Shown here in pieces: positions 11,206-20,462 of a DNA stretch of 64,000 nt. Origin of the DNA: Acinetobacter sp. ANC 4648 (lineage in GTDB: Bacteria > Pseudomonadota > Gammaproteobacteria > Pseudomonadales > Moraxellaceae). Each line of letters begins with the position of its first letter. Positions within the stretch are counted from its first letter, which is position 1. Under the pieces are notes generated by a model, which was not told the origin of the DNA, made no database searches, and was given only the letters and a program-made list of their open reading frames with translations. The position numbers and the translations under genes are program-made. The DNA is taken from NCBI RefSeq assembly GCF_002135345.1, contig NZ_NEGI01000002.1:62001-126000 (forward strand), read 5' to 3'.

Positions 11206-12600
11206 CTACCAACGAACTTCAAATTTCTTACGTACCCAAATTGCAAAGCTATTTAAGCTCACCATAAGTGCGAGTAATACAATAATTGCAGCAGCTGTAC
11301 GTCCTTCAAAGAAGTTACGTAATTCATTGCCTTGCCATAAGTAAACTTGGACGGGTAAAGCTGTAGATTGATCTAAAGGTGATAATGGAATATTGGCAAC
11401 AAATGCGCTCATACCAATCAATAGTAAGGGTGCAGTTTCACCTAACGCATGCGCAACACCAATAATAGAACCAGTCATAATTCCAGGTAATGCTAAAGGC
11501 AAGACATGATGGAAAACTGTTTGAATCCGTGATGCACCTATTCCCAAAGCAGCTTGGCGAATAGATGGTGGTACTGCTTTTAATGATGCACGAGTGGTAA
11601 TAATCACTGTGGGTAACGTCATTAAGCTAAGCACTAAACCACCCACCAATGGCGCAGAAATAGGTAAATGCATCCAGCCAATAAAGATTGCTGCCCCCAA
11701 CAAACCAAATACGATCGAAGGGACTGCTGCTAGATTATTAATATTGACTTCAATAATATCGGTAATGAAATTTTTAGGTGCAAATTCTTCAAGATAAATC
11801 GCACTCGCCACCCCTAATGGGATAGAAATGAAGATGACGATGAGCATCATAAATAACGAGCCCATAAATGCCCCTGCCAAACCAGCTGTAGCAGGCGAAC
11901 TTCGTGAGTCTGGATTCGTGAAGAGTTGCGTATTGAACGTACGTTGAATAATTCCCTTAGCTGCGAGTTCATCAGAAAGCTGGCGTATTTCAGGACTGAG
12001 CTGTTGCTGTTCATCTGGAAGTGAACGATCAATATTACCAGCTAACCAGACATCAATATTGGCATCTGTTAAAAAGTTTAATTCTACAGTTTTTCCAATT
12101 AACGCTGGATCTTTAAAGACCATATCTCGAATTCGATACGCTTCTGAGCTGGTATATAAGCTACTTAATTCATCACGATGAGTAGCTAGCGCTGGATCTT
12201 TGGCAATTAAACCATTGGCGATTAAGGCGTCCCAATCCACCATACCCATTTTAGTTTGCCACTCAATATACCGTTCTTGAAAGTGTGCTGGAGACTCCCC
12301 CACTTTTTGGACTGGTCGAGGACCGGCATCGATTACCGTAGGATCAAAATAAACGGGAACTGTCATACTCGCTTGCCAAAATGCAGGAAGACCTTTATAT
12401 AAGATGCTACCAAATAACAAAATAACGAAAGCCAGTCCAATAATCACCGAAGAGAAGCCCAGCCAACGGAAGGTATTTTCTTTTCGATGCCTTTTAGATA
12501 ATGAACTTGCAATTTTAGCTTTACGCTTTTCACGTAGTTCCGCTGCTGCACGAGGATCAAATACATTTTGATCCACTGAAGGTGTATTTGATCTACTCAT
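11206..12600 (-). CDS. pstA: phosphate ABC transporter permease PstA
   Basis: One of two membrane subunits of the Pst importer. The C-terminal half has the BPD_transp_1 fold with the EAA loop region (RQAALGIGASRIQTVFHHVLPLALPG), which contacts PstB. At 464 residues it is much longer than Escherichia coli PstA (296). The surplus is a hydrophilic segment of about 150 residues after the first membrane helix (near residues 75-230), predicted to face the periplasm. The start overlaps the pstC stop by 4 bp, implying coupled translation. Confidence 0.95.
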   Translation of the reverse strand: MSRSNTPSVDQNVFDPRAAAELREKRKAKIASSLSKRHRKENTFRWLGFSSVIIGLAFVILLFGSILYKGLPAFWQASMTVPVYFDPTVIDAGPRPVQKVGESPAHFQERYIEWQTKMGMVDWDALIANGLIAKDPALATHRDELSSLYTSSEAYRIRDMVFKDPALIGKTVELNFLTDANIDVWLAGNIDRSLPDEQQQLSPEIRQLSDELAAKGIIQRTFNTQLFTNPDSRSSPATAGLAGAFMGSLFMMLIVIFISIPLGVASAIYLEEFAPKNFITDIIEVNINNLAAVPSIVFGLLGAAIFIGWMHLPISAPLVGGLVLSLMTLPTVIITTRASLKAVPPSIRQAALGIGASRIQTVFHHVLPLALPGIMTGSIIGVAHALGETAPLLLIGMSAFVANIPLSPLDQSTALPVQVYLWQGNELRNFFEGRTAAAIIVLLALMVSLNSFAIWVRKKFEVRW

Positions 12601-13976
12601 TCGTATTGCTCACGATATTTACGCACAATATAAAGTGCAACAATATTAAGACACAGGGTAATCACAAACAGGGTCAAACCAAGTGCAAATGCAACCAAGG
12701 CTTGTGGACTAGCAAAATCTGTATCACCTGTTAATTGTTTCACAATGGTCACAGTGACTGTGGATACGGCTTCAAATGGATTGACATGCAATAATGGGCT
12801 ATTCCCTGCCGCAAGCACCACAATCATGGTTTCTCCGACTGCACGAGACACAGCCAATAAAAATGCGCCAGTAATTCCTGGCAATGCGGCTGGCAATACC
12901 ACTTGACGAATCGTTTCAGATTTTGTTGCACCTAGACCTAAAGAACCATCACGTAACGAACGCGGTACTTGAGTAATGATGTCATCCGAGAGAGATGAAA
13001 CGAAAGGAATAATCATAATTCCCATAGCAAAACCAGCGGTTAAAGCACTCGTCGCATTAATTTCTAGACCAACAGCTTCACCCATTGACTTAAACACAGG
13101 GCCAATCACCATCAGTGCAAAAACACCATAAACAATAGTCGGAATACCCGCGAGTGTTTCAATGGCAGGTTTTGCCCAAGATCTGAATTTTGGCGAGGCA
13201 TATTCAGCCAAATAAATTGCAATCATTAAGCCCAATGGTACGGCAACCAATAACGCGATGCCGCTGACCATTAATGTTCCCCACAACAATGGCAATAGAC
13301 CATAGCTACCTTCTGCATTGCCTGACGTACTAAAGCCAGGATTCCATTCAGTACCAAAGAAAAAGTCGACTGGAGAAACGAAATGGAAAAAATGTACAGC
13401 TTCTTTAAACATCGACATAACGATACCAATCGTCGTCAGAATCGCAACCCCAGAACATAAAATCAAAATAATATTGATGGTACGCTCGACTTGATTACGT
13501 GCACGATATTTTTGGCTGACTCTTTTTTTCGCCCAAATTAAGCCTAACATTGCAGTACAAATGACCACGGCAAATTTTGCTAATTCACCTACTTTTTCAA
13601 ACTTAGCCAAATGTTCTGCTGCTACAACTTCATAAGCTGCGGGAGTATCACTCACCCCAAAACCCGAAGCAATTGCTTTAATTCGGTCAACCAATACATC
13701 TATACCAGCAACATCTAAATTGGCTGTAATATTTGCCGGCACATTTTGTAAAATTAAATATTGTAAAACATTTGGTTCAACTAAATTCCAAATCATTAAA
13801 ATCAAGAAAGCAGGGATACCACACCACAATGCCACCAAAGCACCATAATAGCCTGGTCGCGAATGTAATGTCGCTGAGTTATTCCCCTTACCTGCTAGGC
13901 TTCGGCTTTTACGTAATCCGATTTGATATGCGATAGCCACCAGTGCTAATAACACGCCAATGAGTAGCAGATTCAT
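12597..13976 (-). CDS. pstC: phosphate ABC transporter permease PstC
   Basis: The second Pst permease subunit, 459 residues against 319 in Escherichia coli. The extra length is an N-terminal portion with two additional hydrophobic segments (residues about 1-20 and 45-70) and a periplasmic-looking stretch before the third. The core carries the EAA motif SLGLGATKSETIRQVVLPAALPG and the AYLAEYASP helix. It overlaps pstA by 4 bp. Long PstC/PstA forms also occur in other Moraxellaceae and pseudomonads. Confidence 0.95.
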   Translation of the reverse strand: MNLLLIGVLLALVAIAYQIGLRKSRSLAGKGNNSATLHSRPGYYGALVALWCGIPAFLILMIWNLVEPNVLQYLILQNVPANITANLDVAGIDVLVDRIKAIASGFGVSDTPAAYEVVAAEHLAKFEKVGELAKFAVVICTAMLGLIWAKKRVSQKYRARNQVERTINIILILCSGVAILTTIGIVMSMFKEAVHFFHFVSPVDFFFGTEWNPGFSTSGNAEGSYGLLPLLWGTLMVSGIALLVAVPLGLMIAIYLAEYASPKFRSWAKPAIETLAGIPTIVYGVFALMVIGPVFKSMGEAVGLEINATSALTAGFAMGIMIIPFVSSLSDDIITQVPRSLRDGSLGLGATKSETIRQVVLPAALPGITGAFLLAVSRAVGETMIVVLAAGNSPLLHVNPFEAVSTVTVTIVKQLTGDTDFASPQALVAFALGLTLFVITLCLNIVALYIVRKYREQYE

Positions 13977-14029
13977 GTATTCTCCACTGTTCTTTCAACT
14001 CTAATTATTTGAAAAAACGCTGTTTAACC

Positions 14030-14061
14030 AAAAGGCTGATGGTCATTTCTTACCATCAACC
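14030..14061 (-). terminator. hairpin with T run between pstS and pstC
   Basis: Read on the minus strand this is GGTTGATGGT, an 8-base loop, ACCATCAGCC, then TTTT. The 10-bp stem contains one G-T pair. It sits between the pstS stop and the pstC start. It could act as a partial terminator or an mRNA 3'-end stabiliser that gives more PstS than membrane subunits; this role is inferred. Confidence 0.65.
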
Positions 14062-14084
14062 CCTCATTTCATCTATGCTTAGGC

Positions 14085-15101
14085 TTATTTACCAGCTTTA
14101 AATGCTGCGAGTACTTTGGCACGTTCAGCATCAGACAATGAAATTAGACCTGCTTTATCTAGTTTAGAACCTTTACCAGATACTTTTTTATTTAAAAAGT
14201 ATTCAGTGTATTCTTTTAACCCTTTGATTGATTGAATGTGCTCGCCTTTCACATAGAAGTACAATGGACGAGAAACAGGATAAGTTCCATTCAAAATCGT
14301 TTTTTCAGACGGTATTACATTGTTCACTGTTGCAACACGTAATTTGTCACGATTTTGGTCATAAAAGCCTAAACCAAATACACCAACGGCGCTTGGAGAG
14401 GTTTTTAAACGTGCCAATGTTTCAGTATAGTCACCTGCAATTTCAATGACTTTACCGTCTTTACGGAAGTTAGAGCATGCTTTCTTCTGAGCATCTTTAT
14501 CTAATTTTTTAAAATAATCATAAGTTTCACAACCCGCTTCAACCATTTTTTCTTGGAAGACTTCACGTGTACCGTGGTTAGAGGCCGGAACAACTAAAGT
14601 AATCGGTTCATTTGGTAGTGATTTATCAATTTGATTCCAACGTGTATATGGGTTTGGCACTAATTTACCATTAGATGGTAATTCTGCAGCCAAAGCTGCA
14701 AATACATGTTGAGGGCGAAGCTTATACGCAGCTTTACTTGAGTTAGATGCAAATACAATACCATCGTAACCAATTTTAATTTCTTGAATTTTATTTACAC
14801 CAGCCTTTTTACACGCAGCAATTTCTGTATCTTTAATTTTACGTGATGCATTTGCAATATCAATGGTGTTATCACCAACACCTGAACAGAACTGTTTCAA
14901 ACCAGCAGATGAACCGCCAGATCCCACAACAGGTGCTTTAAATTGTGGAAAGTTATTACCAAATTCTTCTGCAACAATACTTGCATAAGGTAATACTGTA
15001 GAAGAACCAGCAATTTGAATTGTGTCACGAGCTGCATTTGCTGCTGTAGCAACAACTGCTCCTGAAACTGCTAATGCAAGTGCAATGTGATTTAAGCGCA
15101 T
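14085..15101 (-). CDS. pstS: periplasmic phosphate-binding protein PstS
   Basis: A 338-residue solute-binding protein with a Sec signal peptide cleaved near ANA-ARD (about residue 23). It binds phosphate in the periplasm and delivers it to PstCA. The N-terminal IQIAGSSTVLPYASIVAEEF and the GSGGSSAGLKQFCSG segment supply the serine- and glycine-rich phosphate site typical of PstS. Only one pstS lies in this locus. The gene heads the operon behind a Pho-box-like array, so PhoB control under phosphate starvation is expected. Confidence 0.95.
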   Translation of the reverse strand: MRLNHIALALAVSGAVVATAANAARDTIQIAGSSTVLPYASIVAEEFGNNFPQFKAPVVGSGGSSAGLKQFCSGVGDNTIDIANASRKIKDTEIAACKKAGVNKIQEIKIGYDGIVFASNSSKAAYKLRPQHVFAALAAELPSNGKLVPNPYTRWNQIDKSLPNEPITLVVPASNHGTREVFQEKMVEAGCETYDYFKKLDKDAQKKACSNFRKDGKVIEIAGDYTETLARLKTSPSAVGVFGLGFYDQNRDKLRVATVNNVIPSEKTILNGTYPVSRPLYFYVKGEHIQSIKGLKEYTEYFLNKKVSGKGSKLDKAGLISLSDAERAKVLAAFKAGK

Positions 15102-15189
15102 TCTTTTCTCTCTTCATTGATTCAATTTGGAGTACGCCACTTTGTTATGAAGTTTTGTACTTTTTCGATAAGAGCATTTTGATTTTAAA

Positions 15190-15230
15190 ATATGACAAAG
15201 AAGTTACAGCTTTATGACGCTTTTATGATA
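15190..15230 (-). promoter_or_regulatory. Pho-box array upstream of pstS
   Basis: Four half-sites are spaced exactly 11 bp on the plus strand: ATGAC at 15192, GTTAC at 15203, ATGAC at 15214 and ATGAT at 15225. On the minus strand this reads as repeated GTCAT/GTAAC cores separated by A/T-rich hexamers, the architecture of PhoB boxes (TGTCA repeats every 11 bp). It lies about 90-130 bp ahead of the pstS start codon. Binding by PhoB is inferred from spacing and sequence. Confidence 0.75.
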
Positions 15231-15440
15231 TTTAATCCCGAGTGGTTAATTTACAATTATTCGAATATAATTCAATTAATTAAGTACATTTATAAAACAT
15301 TAATTTTATCTAATCGCATTCTTACAAATGTAAAATTTTATGTTGTTGGCATCAATACAGTCTTATTTTTATTATTTTTTGTGTCGTAATAGCATAAATA
15401 TCTAAATAATTAACTATGCACATTTATAAATATCAGCAAT

Positions 15441-15475
15441 AAAAAAGAGGTCTGTGTCAGACCTCTTTTTTTAAA
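15441..15475 (-). terminator. terminator after ddc
   Basis: AAAAAAGAGGTCTG / CAGACCTCTTTTTTT with a 4-base loop lies immediately downstream of the leftward ddc stop codon. Confidence 0.9.
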
Positions 15476-15482
15476 ACTCAAA

Positions 15483-17015
15483 TCAATCAAGTGCAGTTAC
15501 ATAGCTACCATCAGCAATGGCATCTTTAATACGATCTGCTTCTGCTAACACAAGGTTCAGCAAATTCTTCACGTTATCTAAAGTTGCTACTGGACTCAAG
15601 GTGGTCATTTTCAAGGATTGAACTTGACCGACTTTAGTCACTCCAATATTTGCTTCACCACGGGCAAACAATTCATCTGCCACGTTTTGGTTCAATGTAT
15701 CGAGCAATTCTGTTGGATAACCTTCAGGAATTACACGGAATAATACAGAAGCGAATTGTGGATCAACCAACATTTCTAAACCGTTCGTCGCAGTAATATA
15801 ATCTGCCACTTCACGGGTTAATTTCACACCATGATCAATCATTGAACCGTAAAGCTCTTCGCCTAATGATTCAACAGTCATCCACAATTTCAATGCATCA
15901 AAACGGCGTGTCGTTTGCAGTGACTTAGATACTAAGTTAGGCACACCATGTTCTTCATCATAAGCCGAGTTTAAGTACTCAGCTTCATAATGCATAAAAC
16001 GATAATTCGCTTCGTCTTTCAACAAGAATGCACCACACGAAATGGTTTGGAAATAATGCTTATGGAAATCGAGAGTCACTGAATCAGACAATTCGATACC
16101 ATCTAACATGTCACGGTAGTCATTCGAAAGAATGAGTGCACCGCCCCATGCAGCATCAATATGCATCCACGCGCCATACTTATTGGTAATGTCACGAATT
16201 GCTTTTAATGGATCAATTGCACCTGCATCGGTTGTACCCGCAGTTGCGACGACACATGCCACGATTTTACCTTCAGCTTGAAGGTGCGCCATGGTTTTTT
16301 CCAATGCATCAACGTTCATCTGCGCATTTTCATTCACAGGAACCGTAACAACAGATTGGAAGCCCATGCCCATCATTGCCATATTCTTTTGCACAGAGAA
16401 ATGTGCATTTTCAGAACAAATGACTTTAACATTACGCATCGCGTCCGCAGGGATGCCATCACGCTGAACAGACCACGGTTTTCCGTTTTCGTCTTTCCAG
16501 TTTTTTGCGATACATGCATCACGTGCAAGCAATACACCCATCAAGTTAGATTGCGTACCACCCGAAGTGAACACACCTGCTTGACCAGCACCATAGCCTA
16601 CTTTTTGACGAAGCCAATCAATCAACTGAACTTCCATCAAAGAACCCGCAGGGCTTTGATCCCATGAGTCCATTGATTGATTCGTTGCATTAATCAAAAC
16701 TTCAGCAATTTGACTGGTGACCATTGTTGGACAATGCAAATGTGCTAAAGAATGCGGATGATGTACTTTCAAACTTTTATTGAGGAAAAGCTCAACCATA
16801 CGATCCAGTGACTTTTGTACACCTAAGCCTTCTTTTGAAGGATTAAACGCTATCGCGCTACGGAGCTCTTTAATGCTACCGCCAGTGTACATTTTGTCAT
16901 TTTGCAACCATGCTGCGACGGCTTTCGTCGCCTCACCCATTGCTGACTCATAGTCAGCAATGGATTGAGCATCATTGCAGAGTAACGCTTTACGATGTTC
17001 TGCAAAATCAACCAT
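15483..17015 (-). CDS. ddc: L-2,4-diaminobutyrate decarboxylase
   Basis: A 510-residue PLP-dependent group II decarboxylase that converts L-2,4-diaminobutyrate to 1,3-diaminopropane. The PLP-lysine motif is [12 protein letters not shown]. The DAAWGG segment ([13 protein letters not shown]) binds the cofactor ring, and [12 protein letters not shown] handles the phosphate. Its ATG overlaps the dat stop by one base (TAATG), so the pair is translationally coupled. Loss of the orthologous pair in Acinetobacter baumannii blocks 1,3-diaminopropane synthesis and surface motility; the same role here is inferred. Confidence 0.95.
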   Translation of the reverse strand: MVDFAEHRKALLCNDAQSIADYESAMGEATKAVAAWLQNDKMYTGGSIKELRSAIAFNPSKEGLGVQKSLDRMVELFLNKSLKVHHPHSLAHLHCPTMVTSQIAEVLINATNQSMDSWDQSPAGSLMEVQLIDWLRQKVGYGAGQAGVFTSGGTQSNLMGVLLARDACIAKNWKDENGKPWSVQRDGIPADAMRNVKVICSENAHFSVQKNMAMMGMGFQSVVTVPVNENAQMNVDALEKTMAHLQAEGKIVACVVATAGTTDAGAIDPLKAIRDITNKYGAWMHIDAAWGGALILSNDYRDMLDGIELSDSVTLDFHKHYFQTISCGAFLLKDEANYRFMHYEAEYLNSAYDEEHGVPNLVSKSLQTTRRFDALKLWMTVESLGEELYGSMIDHGVKLTREVADYITATNGLEMLVDPQFASVLFRVIPEGYPTELLDTLNQNVADELFARGEANIGVTKVGQVQSLKMTTLSPVATLDNVKNLLNLVLAEADRIKDAIADGSYVTALD

Positions 17016-18388
17016 TATGCGCCTCGTACAGCAACAAGTGCTTCAGCAATGGCTTTCTTAAAGCGAACCATAACCTCTACACATTCGTCATGCGTAATGA
17101 TCAATGGGCAAAGCAAACGAATCACTGTACCACCACGACCACCTTTTTCTAACAATAATTTGTTGTCAAAACATGCGGTTTGAATTGCAGCAGCCAATTG
17201 AGAATCCGCAGGATAAGCACCTAAACGATCTTTCTCTTGACGCTCATCTACAATTTCAACACCGAGCATTAAGCCACGGCCACGCACGTTGCCAATACAT
17301 GGAAATTCCACTGCTAATTTATTAAATTGAGCTTGTAGGAAATCGCCACGTTCTTGAGCATTTTTCGCCAAATTTTGCTCTTTAATGGTATTGATCGTTG
17401 CCAGACCCGTACCCATTGCCAATTGGTTACCACGGAACGTACCGGTGTGACCAGCAGGCTGCCAAGCATCAAACTTACGTTTAATCCCGAGTACAGCAAG
17501 TGGCAGGCTACCGCCCACCGCTTTAGACATAACGATAACATCGGGTTCAATGCCAGCATGTTCAAAAGCAAACATTTTGCCTGAACGGGCAAAACCAGCT
17601 TGAACTTCATCCAGAATTAAAACGATATTATGACGTTCAGTCACTTCACGAATTTTTTTCAACCATTTAATCGGTGCCGTTACCACACCGCCTTCACCTT
17701 GAATCGCTTCAAGAATCACAGCAGCAGGCTTAGTTACGCCACTTTCAACATCTTCAATGAAATCTTCAAAGAAATAGGTCAAAGCATCTACGCCAGCTTC
17801 ACCACCAATGCCCAGTGGACAACGGTATTCATGTGGATATGGCATAAATTGTACGCCTGGCATTAAACCATTCACTGCATTTTTAGCAGATAGGTTACCA
17901 GTCATCGCCAATGCACCATGGGTCATACCATGGTAACCACCAGAGAAACTAATGACCGTACTACGACCAGTGTAGGTTTTTGCCAATTTAATTGCTGCTT
18001 CTGTACCATCTGCACCAGATGGACCACAGAACTGTAGACAATACTCAGCCTTACCGCCAGGTAATTGCTCAAGTAGTGCCTCAGTAAATGCATCTTTTAA
18101 AGGCGTGGTTAAATCTAAAGTATGTAATGGAAGACCACTCGCTAAAGTGTCTTGAATACTTTGAATCACCGCAGGATGATTATGGCCTAAAGCCAATGTC
18201 CCTGCCCCAGCTAAACAATCGAGGTACTCTGTACCTTCAACATCAGTAATCCAACATCCTAAAGCTTTTGCTATTGCCAACGGTAATTTACGTGGGTAGC
18301 TACGAACATTAGATTCCATCTGACTTTGGCGAGCCAAATAGTATTCGTTAGTAGAATTAGGGGCAGGATTTACAGAAGAAACGCTCAT
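17015..18388 (-). CDS. dat: L-2,4-diaminobutyrate:2-oxoglutarate aminotransferase
   Basis: A class III PLP aminotransferase of 457 residues that makes L-2,4-diaminobutyrate from aspartate semialdehyde and glutamate, the first step to 1,3-diaminopropane. Visible motifs are [19 protein letters not shown] (PLP phosphate), [14 protein letters not shown], and the PLP lysine in [16 protein letters not shown]. It is first in the dat-ddc operon. About 470 bp of AT-rich DNA upstream presumably holds the promoter. Confidence 0.95.
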   Translation of the reverse strand: MSVSSVNPAPNSTNEYYLARQSQMESNVRSYPRKLPLAIAKALGCWITDVEGTEYLDCLAGAGTLALGHNHPAVIQSIQDTLASGLPLHTLDLTTPLKDAFTEALLEQLPGGKAEYCLQFCGPSGADGTEAAIKLAKTYTGRSTVISFSGGYHGMTHGALAMTGNLSAKNAVNGLMPGVQFMPYPHEYRCPLGIGGEAGVDALTYFFEDFIEDVESGVTKPAAVILEAIQGEGGVVTAPIKWLKKIREVTERHNIVLILDEVQAGFARSGKMFAFEHAGIEPDVIVMSKAVGGSLPLAVLGIKRKFDAWQPAGHTGTFRGNQLAMGTGLATINTIKEQNLAKNAQERGDFLQAQFNKLAVEFPCIGNVRGRGLMLGVEIVDERQEKDRLGAYPADSQLAAAIQTACFDNKLLLEKGGRGGTVIRLLCPLIITHDECVEVMVRFKKAIAEALVAVRGA

Positions 18389-18857
18389 ATCGAATTACCA
18401 TCTCTGATATGGGTTGAAAGAAATAAGTCGGGTGACTTGCGGTCCTTTGACTCGGTGCTTTATAGAATCTAGTTAGACAAATATCTTGAATAAACTAGGA
18501 GCGCGATAATACAGTTTTTTCAAAGAAAATAAATATCTTTTATGTACTTATCGACAATCTGTTTATCGAAAAAAACATTCATCAGACTATTCTTTTGAAT
18601 TATTATCATACTCTGTGACAATATAAAGAAAAGCTTGTTTATATTAAATTTGCATTATTCGTATTTATATTTACGATACATCGTATTAAAATTCAACCAA
18701 CAACTTGTTTTTAATCTATTTATTTTAAATATTTTTTTGCAAAAAAATATGTATTCACAACAAACTTACCACAATTTTTGCATTACTCATTCACGCATTA
18801 TGGTTAGCATAATTTAACTGTTACATTTTTTATTATTTTTATTCAAAGGATAAATAC
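18389..18857. other. AT-rich divergent intergenic region
   Basis: This 469-bp region lies between leftward dat and the rightward SIMPL gene. Composition is very AT-rich with many A and T tracts. A 60-codon frame at 18635-18817 is rich in Phe, Leu, Ile and Tyr as expected from base composition and is not credible. It should contain both promoters. Confidence 0.6.
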
Positions 18858-19562
18858 ATGCGCTTCTTGGCTCTTTCTTGTTTCATTTTAGGTACCACAG
18901 TCAGCACTATGTCTTTTGCCAACTCAACTGAAGCTTTAAACTATAATATTGCTAACATCCAAGCTGAAGCAACGCGTCAAGTATCAAATGATGAAATGTA
19001 TGCAGTTTTGTATATTGAGCAGAACAATAAACAACCAGCACAACTTTCAACGCAAATTACGCAACTCATGAATCAAGCTATGGTTTTAGGAAAAAAATAT
19101 CCACAAGTTAAAATCAAAACAGGTTCACAAAGTACTTATCCTGTTTATGATAATGACAACAAAAAACTAAAAGAATGGCGTGGCCGTGCTGAAGTTCAAA
19201 TTGAAAGTAAAGATTTTAAAGCAGCCAGCCTATTAATTAGCGAATTACAACAAACTTTTCAGACCCAATCCATCAACTTCAGTGTTTCTGATGAGCAACG
19301 TAAACAAGTTGAAAATGAGCTGATGCTTGAAGCATCTAAAAACTTTCAACAACGTGCGCAAGTCCTAAGCCAAGCATGGAGCAAGCCTGGCTATAACTTG
19401 GTGAGTTTAAACTTAAATACCAGTAACAATTACCCACAACCGATCATGCAACGTTCAAGCATGGCTAAATTTGCAGTTGCAGAAATGTCAGATGCACAGG
19501 CCGTGTCTGCGGGTGAATCTAAAATTACTGTGAGTGCCAATGGAACGATTCAATTTAAATAA
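18858..19562 (+). CDS. SIMPL domain (DUF541) periplasmic protein
   Basis: A 234-residue protein with a signal peptide (MRFLALSCFILGTTVSTMSFANS, cut near residue 21) and a SIMPL/DUF541 domain over the rest. Typical features are the early IQAEATRQVSNDEMYAVLYIE strand, the QSTYPVYDNDNKKLKEWRGRAEVQIES block and the C-terminal ITVSANGTIQF strand. Homologs in Gram-negative bacteria are periplasmic or outer-membrane associated and of unclear function. It is monocistronic, with its own terminator. Confidence 0.87.
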   Translation: MRFLALSCFILGTTVSTMSFANSTEALNYNIANIQAEATRQVSNDEMYAVLYIEQNNKQPAQLSTQITQLMNQAMVLGKKYPQVKIKTGSQSTYPVYDNDNKKLKEWRGRAEVQIESKDFKAASLLISELQQTFQTQSINFSVSDEQRKQVENELMLEASKNFQQRAQVLSQAWSKPGYNLVSLNLNTSNNYPQPIMQRSSMAKFAVAEMSDAQAVSAGESKITVSANGTIQFK

Positions 19563-19604
19563 GCGCTCAAGCCCTATCGTTTAAATACATGAGCCCTTGT
19601 AATA

Positions 19605-19632
19605 AAAGACTACAATAATTGTGGTCTTTTTT
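19605..19632 (+). terminator. terminator after the SIMPL gene
   Basis: AAAAGACTACAAT / ATTGTGGTCTTTTTT forms a stem (one G-T or mismatch pair) followed by a T run. Confidence 0.8.
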
Positions 19633-19698
19633 CATTTTATCTCTCGTTATTCTGCTAGATTAATCGGCTATTTTTGAACATGCTGTAATTTGATTATT

Positions 19699-20295
19699 AT
19701 GTCGCTGTCTGAACTCAATTTATCTCTTTTTAATGATATTAATGCACCTGCAAATGCCAATGAATGGCTGGTTAATTTTGCTATTTTTATCGCCAACGAT
19801 ACTTTATATTTAATGATCTTAGTATTTGCATACTTTTGGCTACGCGGTAGTAATGCGGTCAAACAGCAAATTATGAAAGCATTTATATTTACCAGCGTGG
19901 CTATTATTCTCGCAGAAGTGATTTCATACTTCTTCTATCATCCACGCCCTTTTGTGATGCATGTTGGTCGCACTTTAATAGAACATGCACCCAATGCATC
20001 CTTTCCCAGCACACATATGCTAATTTTTAGCAGTATCGCCTTTGCATATTGCTTTTCTCCACAACGACAACTCGGTGTAGCTTTAATGTTTCTGGCATGG
20101 GCTGTCGCGTGGTCTAGGGTCTATTTAGGTGTTCATTTTCCCATAGATATGATCGGGGCATTTTTTCTTGCTTTTATCATCAATGCATTCGGCTTAGGAT
20201 TATGGAACAAGTATCAAAATATCATTATGCAATGGATTCTACAGTTACATCAAATGCTATTTAAAGCATGGATTAATAAAGGTTATATCAAATAA
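19699..20295 (+). CDS. PAP2 family phosphatase (undecaprenyl-diphosphatase type)
   Basis: A membrane PAP2 phosphatase of about 198 residues with five to six membrane helices. The three catalytic motifs are visible: a shortened KX6RP-type motif ending HPRPF, PSTHM (motif 2 with its histidine) and SRVYLGVHFPIDM (motif 3). This resembles BcrC/PgpB-type enzymes that recycle undecaprenyl pyrophosphate on the periplasmic side. The ATG at 19699 is preferred over an upstream TTG at 19690. A bidirectional terminator follows. Confidence 0.88.
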   Translation: MSLSELNLSLFNDINAPANANEWLVNFAIFIANDTLYLMILVFAYFWLRGSNAVKQQIMKAFIFTSVAIILAEVISYFFYHPRPFVMHVGRTLIEHAPNASFPSTHMLIFSSIAFAYCFSPQRQLGVALMFLAWAVAWSRVYLGVHFPIDMIGAFFLAFIINAFGLGLWNKYQNIIMQWILQLHQMLFKAWINKGYIK

Positions 20296-20358
20296 TACCA
20301 GTGACAAATCAATCAAATTTAGAAATAACTGAGTAAACAACTTAACTCAATCATCTAT

Positions 20359-20391
20359 TAAAAAACCGCATACTAAATATGCGGTTTTTTT
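20359..20391. terminator. bidirectional terminator between PAP2 and desaturase genes
   Basis: AAAAACCGCATA / TATGCGGTTTTT with a 6-base loop, flanked by A and T runs, lies between the two convergent genes. Confidence 0.9.
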
Positions 20392-20462
20392 ACGTCTAAT
20401 CAGTTTTGCTCGTATGACCTATAAACAAAGCATTCAAAAGTTACTTTCAAAAAAATAGTAAC

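Noticed and set aside
15192..15389. 65-codon plus-strand frame upstream of pstS
   Set aside because: It starts inside the Pho-box array, has a non-ATG beginning and a composition set by AT-rich DNA.
18635..18817. 60-codon frame upstream of the SIMPL gene
   Set aside because: Composition follows the local AT-richness, there is no good ribosome-binding site, and it looks unlike any protein family.
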